Shown in pieces: positions 52,509-59,877 of a stretch of DNA of 64,000 nucleotides. The stretch comes from Bacteroidales bacterium (GTDB lineage: Bacteria > Bacteroidota > Bacteroidia > Bacteroidales > Paludibacteraceae): contig JALFYY010000020.1 in NCBI GenBank assembly GCA_022783865.1, forward strand, positions 1 to 64,000. Reading direction: 5' to 3'. The notes under the pieces are model-generated. The model ran no database searches and was not told where the DNA came from. It was given only the letters and a program-made list of their open reading frames with translations. The stretch's first letter is position 1. Each line of letters opens with the position of its first letter. Both the position numbers and the translations under genes were made by a program.

Positions 52509-54239
52509 TCAGAACTCACTCGTAAAGTGGAACCTGATATTCTTGTAGTCTTGTTGTGCCATTTGCAATACATAACCGCTGTCTGCCATAAACACATCCC
52601 GACCGTCTTTGTCGAACGCCATATACTGTGCCTTGCGCTTCTTGAACAATTCCAGTTCTGCCGCATCATCGCTCTCTATCCAACACGCTTTGTACATCTG
52701 AAGCGGCTCCCAACGGCACTTGGCGTTGTACTCGTGTTCCAAACGGTATTGTATCACTTCAAACTGCAACTGCCCCACCGTACCGATGATTTTCCTGCCA
52801 TTGAGTTGGCTTACGAACAACTGTGCCACTCCTTCGTCCATCAATTGGTTAACGCCCTTGTCCAATTGCTTTTGCTTCATCGGATCGGCATTCTCGATAT
52901 ACTTGAACATCTCGGGCGAAAACGAAGGCAATCCCTTGAAGTGAAGTTCCTCGCCGGCTGTCAGTGTATCACCTATCTTGAAGTTACCCGTATCGGGCAG
53001 ACCGATGATATCGCCTGCAAACGCTTCATCCACAGTCTCTTTCTTTTGTGCCATAAAGCAGGTGGGCGATGAAAAACGCATCTGTTGCCCTTTGCGCACA
53101 TGCTTGTAATACACATTCCTTTCGAACTTGCCCGAGCATATCTTGAAGAAAGCAATGCATGAGCGATGGTTCGGGTCCATATTGGCATGTATCTTGAAGC
53201 AGAATCCCGTAAACTTGTCTTCCATCGGCTCCACTTTGCGTTCTACGGCTTCTACAGCCAAAGGAGAAGGAGCAATACGCACAAAGCATTCCAACAATTC
53301 TTTCACACCGAATGTGTTCAATGCCGAACCGAAGAACACAGGTGCCAACTCGCCTGCCAAGTAATCCGCATGCGAGAACGGGTTATACACACCCTCTATC
53401 ATCTCCAAGTCCTCACGCAACTTCTCCGCATCCTGCTTTCCTATCAGTTCCTCTATTTGCGGGTCGTTCACATCGTCGAAACGAAGCGACTCCGTAACAT
53501 GCGTTTTGTCGGGCTGATAGAGGTCCAAAGTCGATTGGAAGATGTTGTAAACGCCTTTGAAACGTTGTCCGCTGTTGATAGGCCACGAAAGCGGACGCAC
53601 ATGGATACCGAGTTCCTGTTCCACTTCGTCCAAGAGGTCAAACGGGTCTTTGCCTTCTCTGTCCATCTTGTTGATGAACACCATCACCGGTGTTTTGCGC
53701 ATACGGCATACTTGCATCAGGCGCCTGGTTTGTGTCTCCACACCTTTGGCGGCGTCAATAACGATGATAACCGAATCCACGGCTGTCAGTGTGCGGAACG
53801 TGTCTTCCGCAAAGTCCTGGTGACCCGGTGTATCAAGGATATTGATATGATAAGTAACCGGTGTATCTGCTTTCTCTTTGAGGTCTCCTGCATTATCCGC
53901 TTGCGCTGCAGAAGGAGCAATGCCTGTATGCTCTTGCGTTGCACTGCCTTTTGGTATAGTTGCATTAGCAGTAGCAAAACTATTGACTTGCGCTGTCGGT
54001 TTGTAATCAAATCCCATAACGGATGTTGCCACAGAGATACCGCGTTGTTTCTCTATTTCCATCCAGTCGGAGGTAGCTGTTTTGCGTATCTTGTTCGATT
54101 TCACGGCACCCGCCACGTGTATAGCACCGCCATATAACAGCAGTTTCTCTGTCAGAGTGGTCTTTCCCGCATCGGGGTGTGATATAATGGCGAACGTCCT
54201 CCGCCTCAATATTTCCTGTTGTTCTGTATTTGATAACAT
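52509..54239 (-). CDS. prfC: Peptide chain release factor 3 with an insertion
   Basis: GTPase that removes RF1/RF2 from the ribosome. The 576-residue protein has G1 SHPDAGKTT (20-28), the switch region [14 protein letters not shown] (66-79), G3 DTPGH (136-140) and G4 [10 protein letters not shown]3 is normally about 525-530 residues, with only a few between FDY-type and INLLDTPGH-type segments. Here about 47 extra residues (80-128, bases 53856-54002), rich in Ala, Thr, Ser and Gln, sit in that place. The rest is normal. No frameshift, so the gene may be functional. Confidence 0.94.
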   Translation of the reverse strand: MLSNTEQQEILRRRTFAIISHPDAGKTTLTEKLLLYGGAIHVAGAVKSNKIRKTATSDWMEIEKQRGISVATSVMGFDYKPTAQVNSFATANATIPKGSATQEHTGIAPSAAQADNAGDLKEKADTPVTYHINILDTPGHQDFAEDTFRTLTAVDSVIIVIDAAKGVETQTRRLMQVCRMRKTPVMVFINKMDREGKDPFDLLDEVEQELGIHVRPLSWPINSGQRFKGVYNIFQSTLDLYQPDKTHVTESLRFDDVNDPQIEELIGKQDAEKLREDLEMIEGVYNPFSHADYLAGELAPVFFGSALNTFGVKELLECFVRIAPSPLAVEAVERKVEPMEDKFTGFCFKIHANMDPNHRSCIAFFKICSGKFERNVYYKHVRKGQQMRFSSPTCFMAQKKETVDEAFAGDIIGLPDTGNFKIGDTLTAGEELHFKGLPSFSPEMFKYIENADPMKQKQLDKGVNQLMDEGVAQLFVSQLNGRKIIGTVGQLQFEVIQYRLEHEYNAKCRWEPLQMYKACWIESDDAAELELFKKRKAQYMAFDKDGRDVFMADSGYVLQMAQQDYKNIRFHFTSEF

Positions 54240-54321
54240 AGAATTATTGTTTCTCGTATAGTTTTTTTCTTTGGTGCTTATCTGTCGGTTGTTTATTTAT
54301 CCGCACAAAATCTTCAGTTTG

Positions 54322-54329
54322 CAAAGATA
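54322..54329 (-). promoter_or_regulatory. Promoter -7 element for prfC
   Basis: TATCTTTG on the minus strand, 82 bp before the start codon. A second TATCTTTG lies at 54417-54424. Confidence 0.6.
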
Positions 54330-54416
54330 CAAAGAAAATATGAATAAATAGCAGTTCTTGTGCAAGAATATGATATGGCGAAGTCGTTGTTATGTAATAT
54401 TGGGTTGATTCGCCTG

Positions 54417-54424
54417 CAAAGATA
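54417..54424 (-). promoter_or_regulatory. Second promoter-like element upstream of prfC
   Basis: TATCTTTG on the minus strand; faces away from the plus-strand element at 54485. Confidence 0.45.
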
Positions 54425-54484
54425 ACACATTTGCACTCGTTTTCCTTCCCAAACTTTTGGGAATAAAAATCCAAAAAGTGGTCG

Positions 54485-54492
54485 TACCTTTG
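54485..54492 (+). promoter_or_regulatory. Orphan promoter-like element
   Basis: TACCTTTG on the plus strand. No plus-strand gene follows before 57790; only long 11-bp arrays do. Confidence 0.45.
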
Positions 54493-54532
54493 CTACACGT
54501 CACAGACCTGTTTTTATCTGCATTTCGTTTGG

Positions 54533-54642
54533 CTACTCATACGCTACTTATGCGCTACCCATACGGCACTTGTTTTGTGCACTACCTATACCGTTTCAAT
54601 AGTGTATATTTTGCGTATATCGGGCGTATCTTGAGCGTATTG
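54533..54642. repeat. 11-bp period array, 10 units
   Basis: Starts ctactcatacg, ctacttatgcg, ctacccatacg, passes through four weak units and ends atagtgtatat, tttgcgtatat, cgggcgtatct, tgagcgtattg. The two recognisable ends are in the same phase. Confidence 0.6.
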
Positions 54643-54643
54643 C

Positions 54644-54680
54644 AATTACTCAATTATTCATCTACTCAACTACTCAATTA
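54644..54680. repeat. 8-bp period array, 4.5 units
   Basis: aattactc, aattattc, atctactc, aactactc, aatta. It follows the 11-bp array directly. Confidence 0.7.
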
Positions 54681-54702
54681 AGGCTTTGCCCGCGCAATTC
54701 CT

Positions 54703-54768
54703 GCAGCATCCCTTAGGCAGTCCTCATGCACCCCTCACAAGGGTTATACAGGGTTCATACAAGGGTCG
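54703..54768. repeat. 11-bp period array, 6 units
   Basis: gcagcatccct, taggcagtcct, catgcacccct, cacaagggtta, tacagggttca, tacaagggtcg. Two unit types joined in phase. Confidence 0.65.
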
Positions 54769-54796
54769 TGTGAACTAAGCGGTTGAAGAAGATAAT

Positions 54797-54837
54797 GCAA
54801 AGAAGAGACGGAGCATGATGCCCCGTCTCTTCTTTGC
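54797..54837. terminator. Long hairpin after pheT
   Basis: Fifteen-bp perfect stem (54797-54811 with 54823-54837) with inner GC/GC pairs. Probably ends pheT on the minus strand, though there is no T run. Its core, gacggagc...gccccgtc, resembles the REP-like palindrome at 58841. Confidence 0.6.
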
Positions 54838-54843
54838 ACCACC

Positions 54844-54871
54844 ATTAATGATATATTAACGGACATTAATG
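54844..54871 (-). repeat. 3'-UTR triple motif RTTAAT
   Basis: Same word order and spacing as at 51062-51089, again between a stop codon and a hairpin. Confidence 0.45.
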
Positions 54872-54882
54872 GAGGATACATC

Positions 54883-57393
54883 TTATCGCAATTTCGCACC
54901 GAAACGTTCTTCAAAAGTCTTTTGCAAGCGAGCCATTACGTTCTCTATCTGCTTGTCTTTGAGTGTGTTCTCGGGGTCTTGCAGTGTGAATGAGAGTGCA
55001 TAACTTTTTTTGCCGGCTTCCAATGTTTTACCTTCGTACACGTCAAATAGTGCTACTTTGCGCAGTAGCTTGCGTTCGGTGTCGAATGCAGCTTTGCGCA
55101 GGTCGGCAAACTGCACAGACTTATCAACCAACAATGCCAAGTCGCGCTTTACTTCAGGGAACTTGGGCAGATCAGTGATAACAGGCTTATATTGCTTGTT
55201 CTGACGCAGCAGAGCTTTCCAATCAAGGTCAGCATAGAAAACATCGCTATCAATATCAAATTGCTTGAGCAGTTTGCGGTTAACAACAGTCATAAAGCCC
55301 AAAGCCTTGCCGTTGCCTGCCAGGATAGTCAATCCATCGGCAAAAAGCTCGTTCGCTTCCAAAGGCAGGAGCGTCAGTTTACCCATATCCACACCCAAAC
55401 GAAGAAGCAGGTTATTGACGTAAGCGTGCAACTGATAGAACGATGTTTTCTCCTCGGCACGCACCCAACTTTGTGACGTCTTATTGCCTGTGAGCCAAAG
55501 TCCCAAGTGCATTTCTTCGGAATACGCACGCAACGGTTCTTCCGGTTGCGCAGCTTCCTGATGATAATGATAGCAATTGCCGAACTCGTAGAATTGGAGG
55601 TTCGGACGGTTGCGATTGACATTGCGCTGGATACTCTCCAATCCGCCATATAACAAGGTTTGGCGCATAAGTGCCAAGTCGGCAGAAAGCGGATTGAGCA
55701 GTTCCACTGCATTCTCACGGGGATAAACAGAATTGCCCTCGTAGTAAGAAGTTTTGGTCAGCGAGTTGTTGAGTATCTCGTTGAAACCCTGCGCTGTAAG
55801 CATTTCCGAGAGTTTGCGTTGGAGAGCGGCACTATCGGGTTTCTGCGAAAAAGAGAGATTGCTGTTCAGGTGCTCCGACATCTCTACGTTGTTGTATCCA
55901 TAGATACGCAGGATATCTTCTATCACATCGCAATCGCGTTGTACATCAGTACGATAGCGGGGCACTTCAAGGTGATAAATAGTATCATCATCGGTGGTCT
56001 GCTTGTCGGCAATGTTGATTTCGAGCGCACGCAGGATAGTCTCTATCATATCTTCACCCAAGCATTTGCCTATCAAAGCGTTGGTTTTGTTGAGACTCAG
56101 TGTTACCGCAAACGGTGCGAAAGGTGTCTGCACCTCGTTTGTAACAGGCTTTCCGTCAATGATATCAACAGGCTCGCCTACTATCGTTCCGCCTGCCACT
56201 TCCTGAATGAGCAAAGCGCAACGTTTGAGCACATACATAGTGTTGTTGGGGTCGCAACCACGCTCGTAACGGAAAGAGGCATCGGTACTGAGTTGGTGAC
56301 GCCGTGCAGTCTTGCGAATGCTGACGGGATTGAAATAGGCTGACTCAAGGAATATATTGGCAGTATGCTCTGTAACACCCGAGAACTTACCGCCGAATAC
56401 ACCTGCAAGGCACATCGGCTCTTCGGCATTGCAAATCATCAGATCGGCTTCATTGAGCGTGCGTTCCACATCGTCCAAAGTAACGAACTTGGTGCCCGAT
56501 GCCACATTCTTCACTTCAATAGTCTTGCCCGTAATCTTGTCGGCATCGAAAGCGTGGAGGGCTTGCCCCATCTCGTGAAGTACGAAATTGGTAACGTCCA
56601 CTACGTTATTAATCGGGCGAAGACCAATGCTTAACAAGGCATTCTTCAACCAATCGGGTGATTCTCCTACGGTTACGCCGGCAATCGTCAGACCCGAATA
56701 GCGTGGACACGCATCGGCATTCTTTACTTCCACACGGATAGGAGTATAATCGGCTTTTCCTGTTCGGAAAGAATCTACTGCGGGTTTGGTCAGTACAACC
56801 GGCGAATTGGCTCCCATACGGGCGGCATAGTAAGCATACAAATCGCGGGCAACGCCATAGTGGCTCACCGCATCCGAACGGTTAGGAGTGATGTCCACCT
56901 CAATGAGATAATCGTCTTCTATATGGAAATAGTCGCGTGCCTCCATGCCAACGGGTGTATCTTGGGGCAATACCATAATGCCGTCGTGACTTGTTCCTAC
57001 GCCAATCTCGTCTTCAGCACAAAGCATACCGAACGACTCGACACCGCGTATCTTCGATTTCTTGATGACAAACTCCTGGTCGCCATCGTAAAGGGTTGTT
57101 CCCAAGGTTGCCACAACTACCTTCTGTCCGGCAGCTACATTGGGTGCGCCACAGACAATCTGCAAGGGTTCCGCCCCTACGGTAACGGTAGTTACGTGCA
57201 AATGGTCGGAGTTTTCGTGCGGTACGCAGGTAAGTACTTCGCCTATTACCAAGCCGCGCAAGCCGCCTTTGACGGTTTCGATTTTCTCTACAGTTCCGAC
57301 TTCCAATCCGATAGAAGTCAACGCCTTAGCCGTTTCTTCGGCATTGTCGGGCAAGTTGATGTAGCGTTTGAGCCAATTGTAAGATATATTCAT
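54883..57393 (-). CDS. pheT: Phenylalanyl-tRNA synthetase beta subunit
   Basis: Beta subunit of the alpha2-beta2 synthetase, 836 residues. It starts MNISYNWLKRYINL. The EMAP-like tRNA-binding domain (about 40-150) contains CGAPNVAAGQKVVVATLG, then B3/B4 (editing), B5 (YRTDVQRDCDVIEDILRIYGY near 483) and the C-terminal FDX-ACB domain (KFPEVKRDLALLVDKSV near 749). I chose the ATG at 57393; the frame is open 96 bp further up but that would cross the promoter at 57430. pheS is not in the window. Confidence 0.96.
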   Translation of the reverse strand: MNISYNWLKRYINLPDNAEETAKALTSIGLEVGTVEKIETVKGGLRGLVIGEVLTCVPHENSDHLHVTTVTVGAEPLQIVCGAPNVAAGQKVVVATLGTTLYDGDQEFVIKKSKIRGVESFGMLCAEDEIGVGTSHDGIMVLPQDTPVGMEARDYFHIEDDYLIEVDITPNRSDAVSHYGVARDLYAYYAARMGANSPVVLTKPAVDSFRTGKADYTPIRVEVKNADACPRYSGLTIAGVTVGESPDWLKNALLSIGLRPINNVVDVTNFVLHEMGQALHAFDADKITGKTIEVKNVASGTKFVTLDDVERTLNEADLMICNAEEPMCLAGVFGGKFSGVTEHTANIFLESAYFNPVSIRKTARRHQLSTDASFRYERGCDPNNTMYVLKRCALLIQEVAGGTIVGEPVDIIDGKPVTNEVQTPFAPFAVTLSLNKTNALIGKCLGEDMIETILRALEINIADKQTTDDDTIYHLEVPRYRTDVQRDCDVIEDILRIYGYNNVEMSEHLNSNLSFSQKPDSAALQRKLSEMLTAQGFNEILNNSLTKTSYYEGNSVYPRENAVELLNPLSADLALMRQTLLYGGLESIQRNVNRNRPNLQFYEFGNCYHYHQEAAQPEEPLRAYSEEMHLGLWLTGNKTSQSWVRAEEKTSFYQLHAYVNNLLLRLGVDMGKLTLLPLEANELFADGLTILAGNGKALGFMTVVNRKLLKQFDIDSDVFYADLDWKALLRQNKQYKPVITDLPKFPEVKRDLALLVDKSVQFADLRKAAFDTERKLLRKVALFDVYEGKTLEAGKKSYALSFTLQDPENTLKDKQIENVMARLQKTFEERFGAKLR

Positions 57394-57429
57394 AATGATG
57401 TCACAAATAATTCGTTTTATACCAAGGTG

Positions 57430-57437
57430 CAAAGATA
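57430..57437 (-). promoter_or_regulatory. Promoter -7 element for pheT
   Basis: TATCTTTG on the minus strand, 36 bp before the start. Confidence 0.6.
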
Positions 57438-57633
57438 CGAATAATTTACGAATTACACAGCAGGGCGGATGAAAATAGAATAAAAACATTTATTTATACG
57501 CTTGATGGCGTATGCAGGCATGGCGGAGCTTCTGCAGTTGTCTTCGGGCGTGTACAGGGTGCATTGCGGCAATGCGGCATGCAAGACGCTGATACCGTAA
57601 ACATTACTCCACCGCCCTCGTGCGGAAACAATC

Positions 57634-57677
57634 ATACAAGCAGGCAAGCTCTTCGAGAGGGCTTGCCTGCATTGTAT
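57634..57677. terminator. Orphan hairpin between divergent genes
   Basis: Strong stem (57634-57649 with 57661-57677, one bulged base) between pheT and the O-methyltransferase gene, which are transcribed away from each other. A terminator here implies an extra transcript. The stretch 57490-57633 shows a possible weak 11-bp pattern (57552-57584) and no gene. Confidence 0.5.
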
Positions 57678-57755
57678 AAATGCAGGTTTTATAATATTGG
57701 ACACCTGCCTTAACAGAATAACCGATATGATGATGCCCGAATGGCAAAATTGTAG

Positions 57756-57763
57756 TATCTTTG
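57756..57763 (+). promoter_or_regulatory. Promoter -7 element for the O-methyltransferase gene
   Basis: TATCTTTG, 26 bp before the ATG at 57790. Confidence 0.65.
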
Positions 57764-57789
57764 CAACAGAAAACAACCTATTTGCAGAC

Positions 57790-58416
57790 ATGGATATTCA
57801 GGAATACATAGAAAAATACAGCATGCAGGAAGATGAGGTGTTGCAATTTGTAAACCACAATACGCATACGCAAACCATCAATCCGAGAATGCTGTCAGGA
57901 CAGATAGAAGGACGATTGCTTTCGATGCTCTCGAAAATGATACGCCCCAAACGTATCCTGGAATTAGGCACATTCACAGGGTACTCCGCCCTTTGCTTGG
58001 CAGAAGGGCTTGAGAAAGACGGCGTTCTGCACACAATAGAGCATAACGACGAGTTGGAAGACATGATCCGTCAGCACCTCAGTATGAGTCCGTTAGGAAA
58101 ACAAATCGTGCTGCACATAGGCGATGCGAAAGCGATTCTTCCAGATATGGAAGAGACATTTGACCTCGTCTTTATGGATGCCGACAAAAGAGAATATACC
58201 GAGTACTACGAATTGGTTTTCCCCCGTCTCAGACAAGGCGGATATATTCTGGCAGACAACACGCTCTGGGACGGACACATAGTGGATACGGCATACGACA
58301 AAGACAAGCAAACCATCGGGTTACGGCAGTTCAACGAGACTGTGGCTCAAGACGAGCGCGTAGAGCAAGTGATACTGCCTGTCAGAGACGGTCTGACTAT
58401 CATCAGGAAACGTTGA
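57790..58416 (+). CDS. SAM-dependent O-methyltransferase (family 3)
   Basis: Class I methyltransferase of 208 residues related to caffeoyl-CoA and catechol O-methyltransferases. SAM-binding motif I is LELGTFTGYSALCLAEGL (57-74). The metal-binding DADKREYTEYYE (near 128-139) and ADNTLWDG (near 153-160) match the divalent-metal-dependent group. The natural substrate is unknown. I chose the ATG at 57790, after the promoter. Confidence 0.9.
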   Translation: MDIQEYIEKYSMQEDEVLQFVNHNTHTQTINPRMLSGQIEGRLLSMLSKMIRPKRILELGTFTGYSALCLAEGLEKDGVLHTIEHNDELEDMIRQHLSMSPLGKQIVLHIGDAKAILPDMEETFDLVFMDADKREYTEYYELVFPRLRQGGYILADNTLWDGHIVDTAYDKDKQTIGLRQFNETVAQDERVEQVILPVRDGLTIIRKR

Positions 58417-58473
58417 GAACAGCCCGAAAGTTTGTCGGGAGTATAGAGAGCCTTCGGTGAGGGTGGCTTTATT

Positions 58474-58627
58474 GTGCGGCAATTGTACGGGAATTGTACG
58501 GCAATTGTACGGGGATGGATGCTTAAAGGCATGTATGGAGTACAATGATGTGCTATAATGCTACGCTTTATGGTACGGCAATGGTACGGCAATCGTACAG
58601 GAATGGTACGGGGACGAATGCTACGTG
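58474..58627. repeat. 11-bp period array, 14 units
   Basis: The longest array. It begins gtgcggcaatt, gtacgggaatt, gtacggcaatt, gtacggggatg, goes through five diverged units, then gtacggcaatg, gtacggcaatc, gtacaggaatg, gtacggggacg, aatgctacgtg. The second recognisable block starts exactly 66 bp after unit 4, so the phase is kept across the weak middle. Confidence 0.75.
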
Positions 58628-58629
58628 GT

Positions 58630-58670
58630 ATTTAATAGTTAATAATTAATAGTTAATATTGCATTATCGG
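58630..58670. repeat. Dispersed AT-rich repeat
   Basis: The part ending in gttaatattgcattat is shared almost base for base with 2597-2625; attgcattatcgg recurs at 58908-58920. Confidence 0.6.
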
Positions 58671-58709
58671 ACCGGGCACGTCTATGGTGTATGCGAGCGG
58701 GGACGCACA

Positions 58710-58805
58710 CAATTTGGCGATTTGACGATTTGGCGATTATGCGAGCGGGGACGCACACGATTTGACCGGACAAGCCCTATTTGACAATTTCACAATCGGA
58801 CAATT
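58710..58805. repeat. 8-bp period arrays
   Basis: 58710-58741: caatttgg, cgatttga, cgatttgg, cgattatg. 58758-58805: cgatttga, ccggacaa, gccctatt, tgacaatt, tcacaatc, ggacaatt. A 20-bp copy of atgcgagcggggacgcacac separates and precedes them (58691 and 58739). Confidence 0.6.
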
Positions 58806-58807
58806 AT

Positions 58808-58899
58808 GCAGGCGAGACGCCTGCGCTCCGACAAAAACAAGACGGGGCATGCCCCGTCTCTACATTCTGATTTCCAAGAATTCAGATGCGATAAATCGC
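58808..58899. repeat. Cluster of three REP-like palindromes
   Basis: GCAGGCG-aga-CGCCTGC at 58808-58824, GACGGGGCATGCCCCGTC at 58841-58858 and GCGATAAATCGC at 58888-58899. The last two are followed by a CTCTACATT-type word (tctctacattctg and gcctctacattgc), as in REP-like elements of several bacteria. Confidence 0.65.
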
Positions 58900-58938
58900 G
58901 CCTCTACATTGCATTATCGGACAATACAATGGTAGTTA

Positions 58939-59844
58939 TCAGACTATCTTGTCGAAGCCTTGACCGTAAACACCGATGACTTCGGACTGACTGATGAAAG
59001 CATTGGGATCGATTTCTTTCACCAAAGAAAAAATCTTCTTGGATTCATTCTTCTTTGCCAACACCGTCACCACATGCATTTCCTCTTTGGAATACCAACC
59101 CTGTCCGTCGAGAATGGTGACGCCACGAAGTACCTGCGTATTGATAGCATCGGCTATCAGCTCGTATTTCTTCGAGAAAATGAAGAACTGCACCGACTGA
59201 CGGACTTTGTTCATAATCATATCCACCGCATTCGACATCATGAAAGTGAAGCACAAACCGAACAAGACTTTTTCGATATCCCTTACATTAGGTAAGAAAT
59301 AGGCACTGGAAATAATCATCAAATCGCAATAAAAGAGTACTCTTCCGAGCGGCACATGACGATACTTGTTCACAATAGCCGCAATGATGTCGGTACCTCC
59401 CGATGTTCCGTTGTTCAAGAAAGTAATGCCCAATCCGCAGCCGCACAAAACACCTCCGATGATACTCGCCATAAAAGGCTCGTGAATCATCGGATCCGAG
59501 GCAATAGGAATGACTTTGAGCCAAAAGGTGAGGCAGGAAAAGCCGTAAAGGGTTCTGATACAGAAACGCCGATCGACCAATTTCCATGCGATTAGCAACA
59601 AAAGACTATTGATGAGAAAAGAGGAGAGCCAAATAGGAAGTGCCCTGTCGGTTGCGAAATAGAGTATTTCACAAAAACCGGTCAATCCTCCACTGACGAC
59701 ATTGTGCGGGACCAGCATCTGGTTGACAGCCAATCCATAAGGCGCCAAGCCAATGAAAATAAGGAGCAGTTCACGCACCGTGACAATGGGTTTCATCTTA
59801 TGGTATTTCCCAATCTGCTTTTTGTAGTCTGCAATCTTGCTCAT
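58939..59844 (-). CDS. YitT family membrane protein
   Basis: Protein of 301 residues with five or six membrane helices (DUF161; VSGGLTGFCEILYF and LGITFLNNGTSGGTDIIAAIV) and a C-terminal cytosolic DUF2179 domain (RGVTILDGQGWYSKEEMHVVTVLAKKNE, split near 239-266; ends DPNAFISQSEVIGVYGQGF). Function unknown, perhaps a transporter with a ligand-binding domain. It follows gcvP by 33 bp on the same strand and is probably in its transcript. Confidence 0.92.
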   Translation of the reverse strand: MSKIADYKKQIGKYHKMKPIVTVRELLLIFIGLAPYGLAVNQMLVPHNVVSGGLTGFCEILYFATDRALPIWLSSFLINSLLLLIAWKLVDRRFCIRTLYGFSCLTFWLKVIPIASDPMIHEPFMASIIGGVLCGCGLGITFLNNGTSGGTDIIAAIVNKYRHVPLGRVLFYCDLMIISSAYFLPNVRDIEKVLFGLCFTFMMSNAVDMIMNKVRQSVQFFIFSKKYELIADAINTQVLRGVTILDGQGWYSKEEMHVVTVLAKKNESKKIFSLVKEIDPNAFISQSEVIGVYGQGFDKIV

Positions 59845-59877
59845 TTTGTTAGGTTCGTATATATTATAAGTTGTTTA

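Noticed and set aside
57453..57791. 112-codon minus-strand frame between pheT and the methyltransferase
   Set aside because: Runs through the promoter and hairpin of that region; no conserved features.
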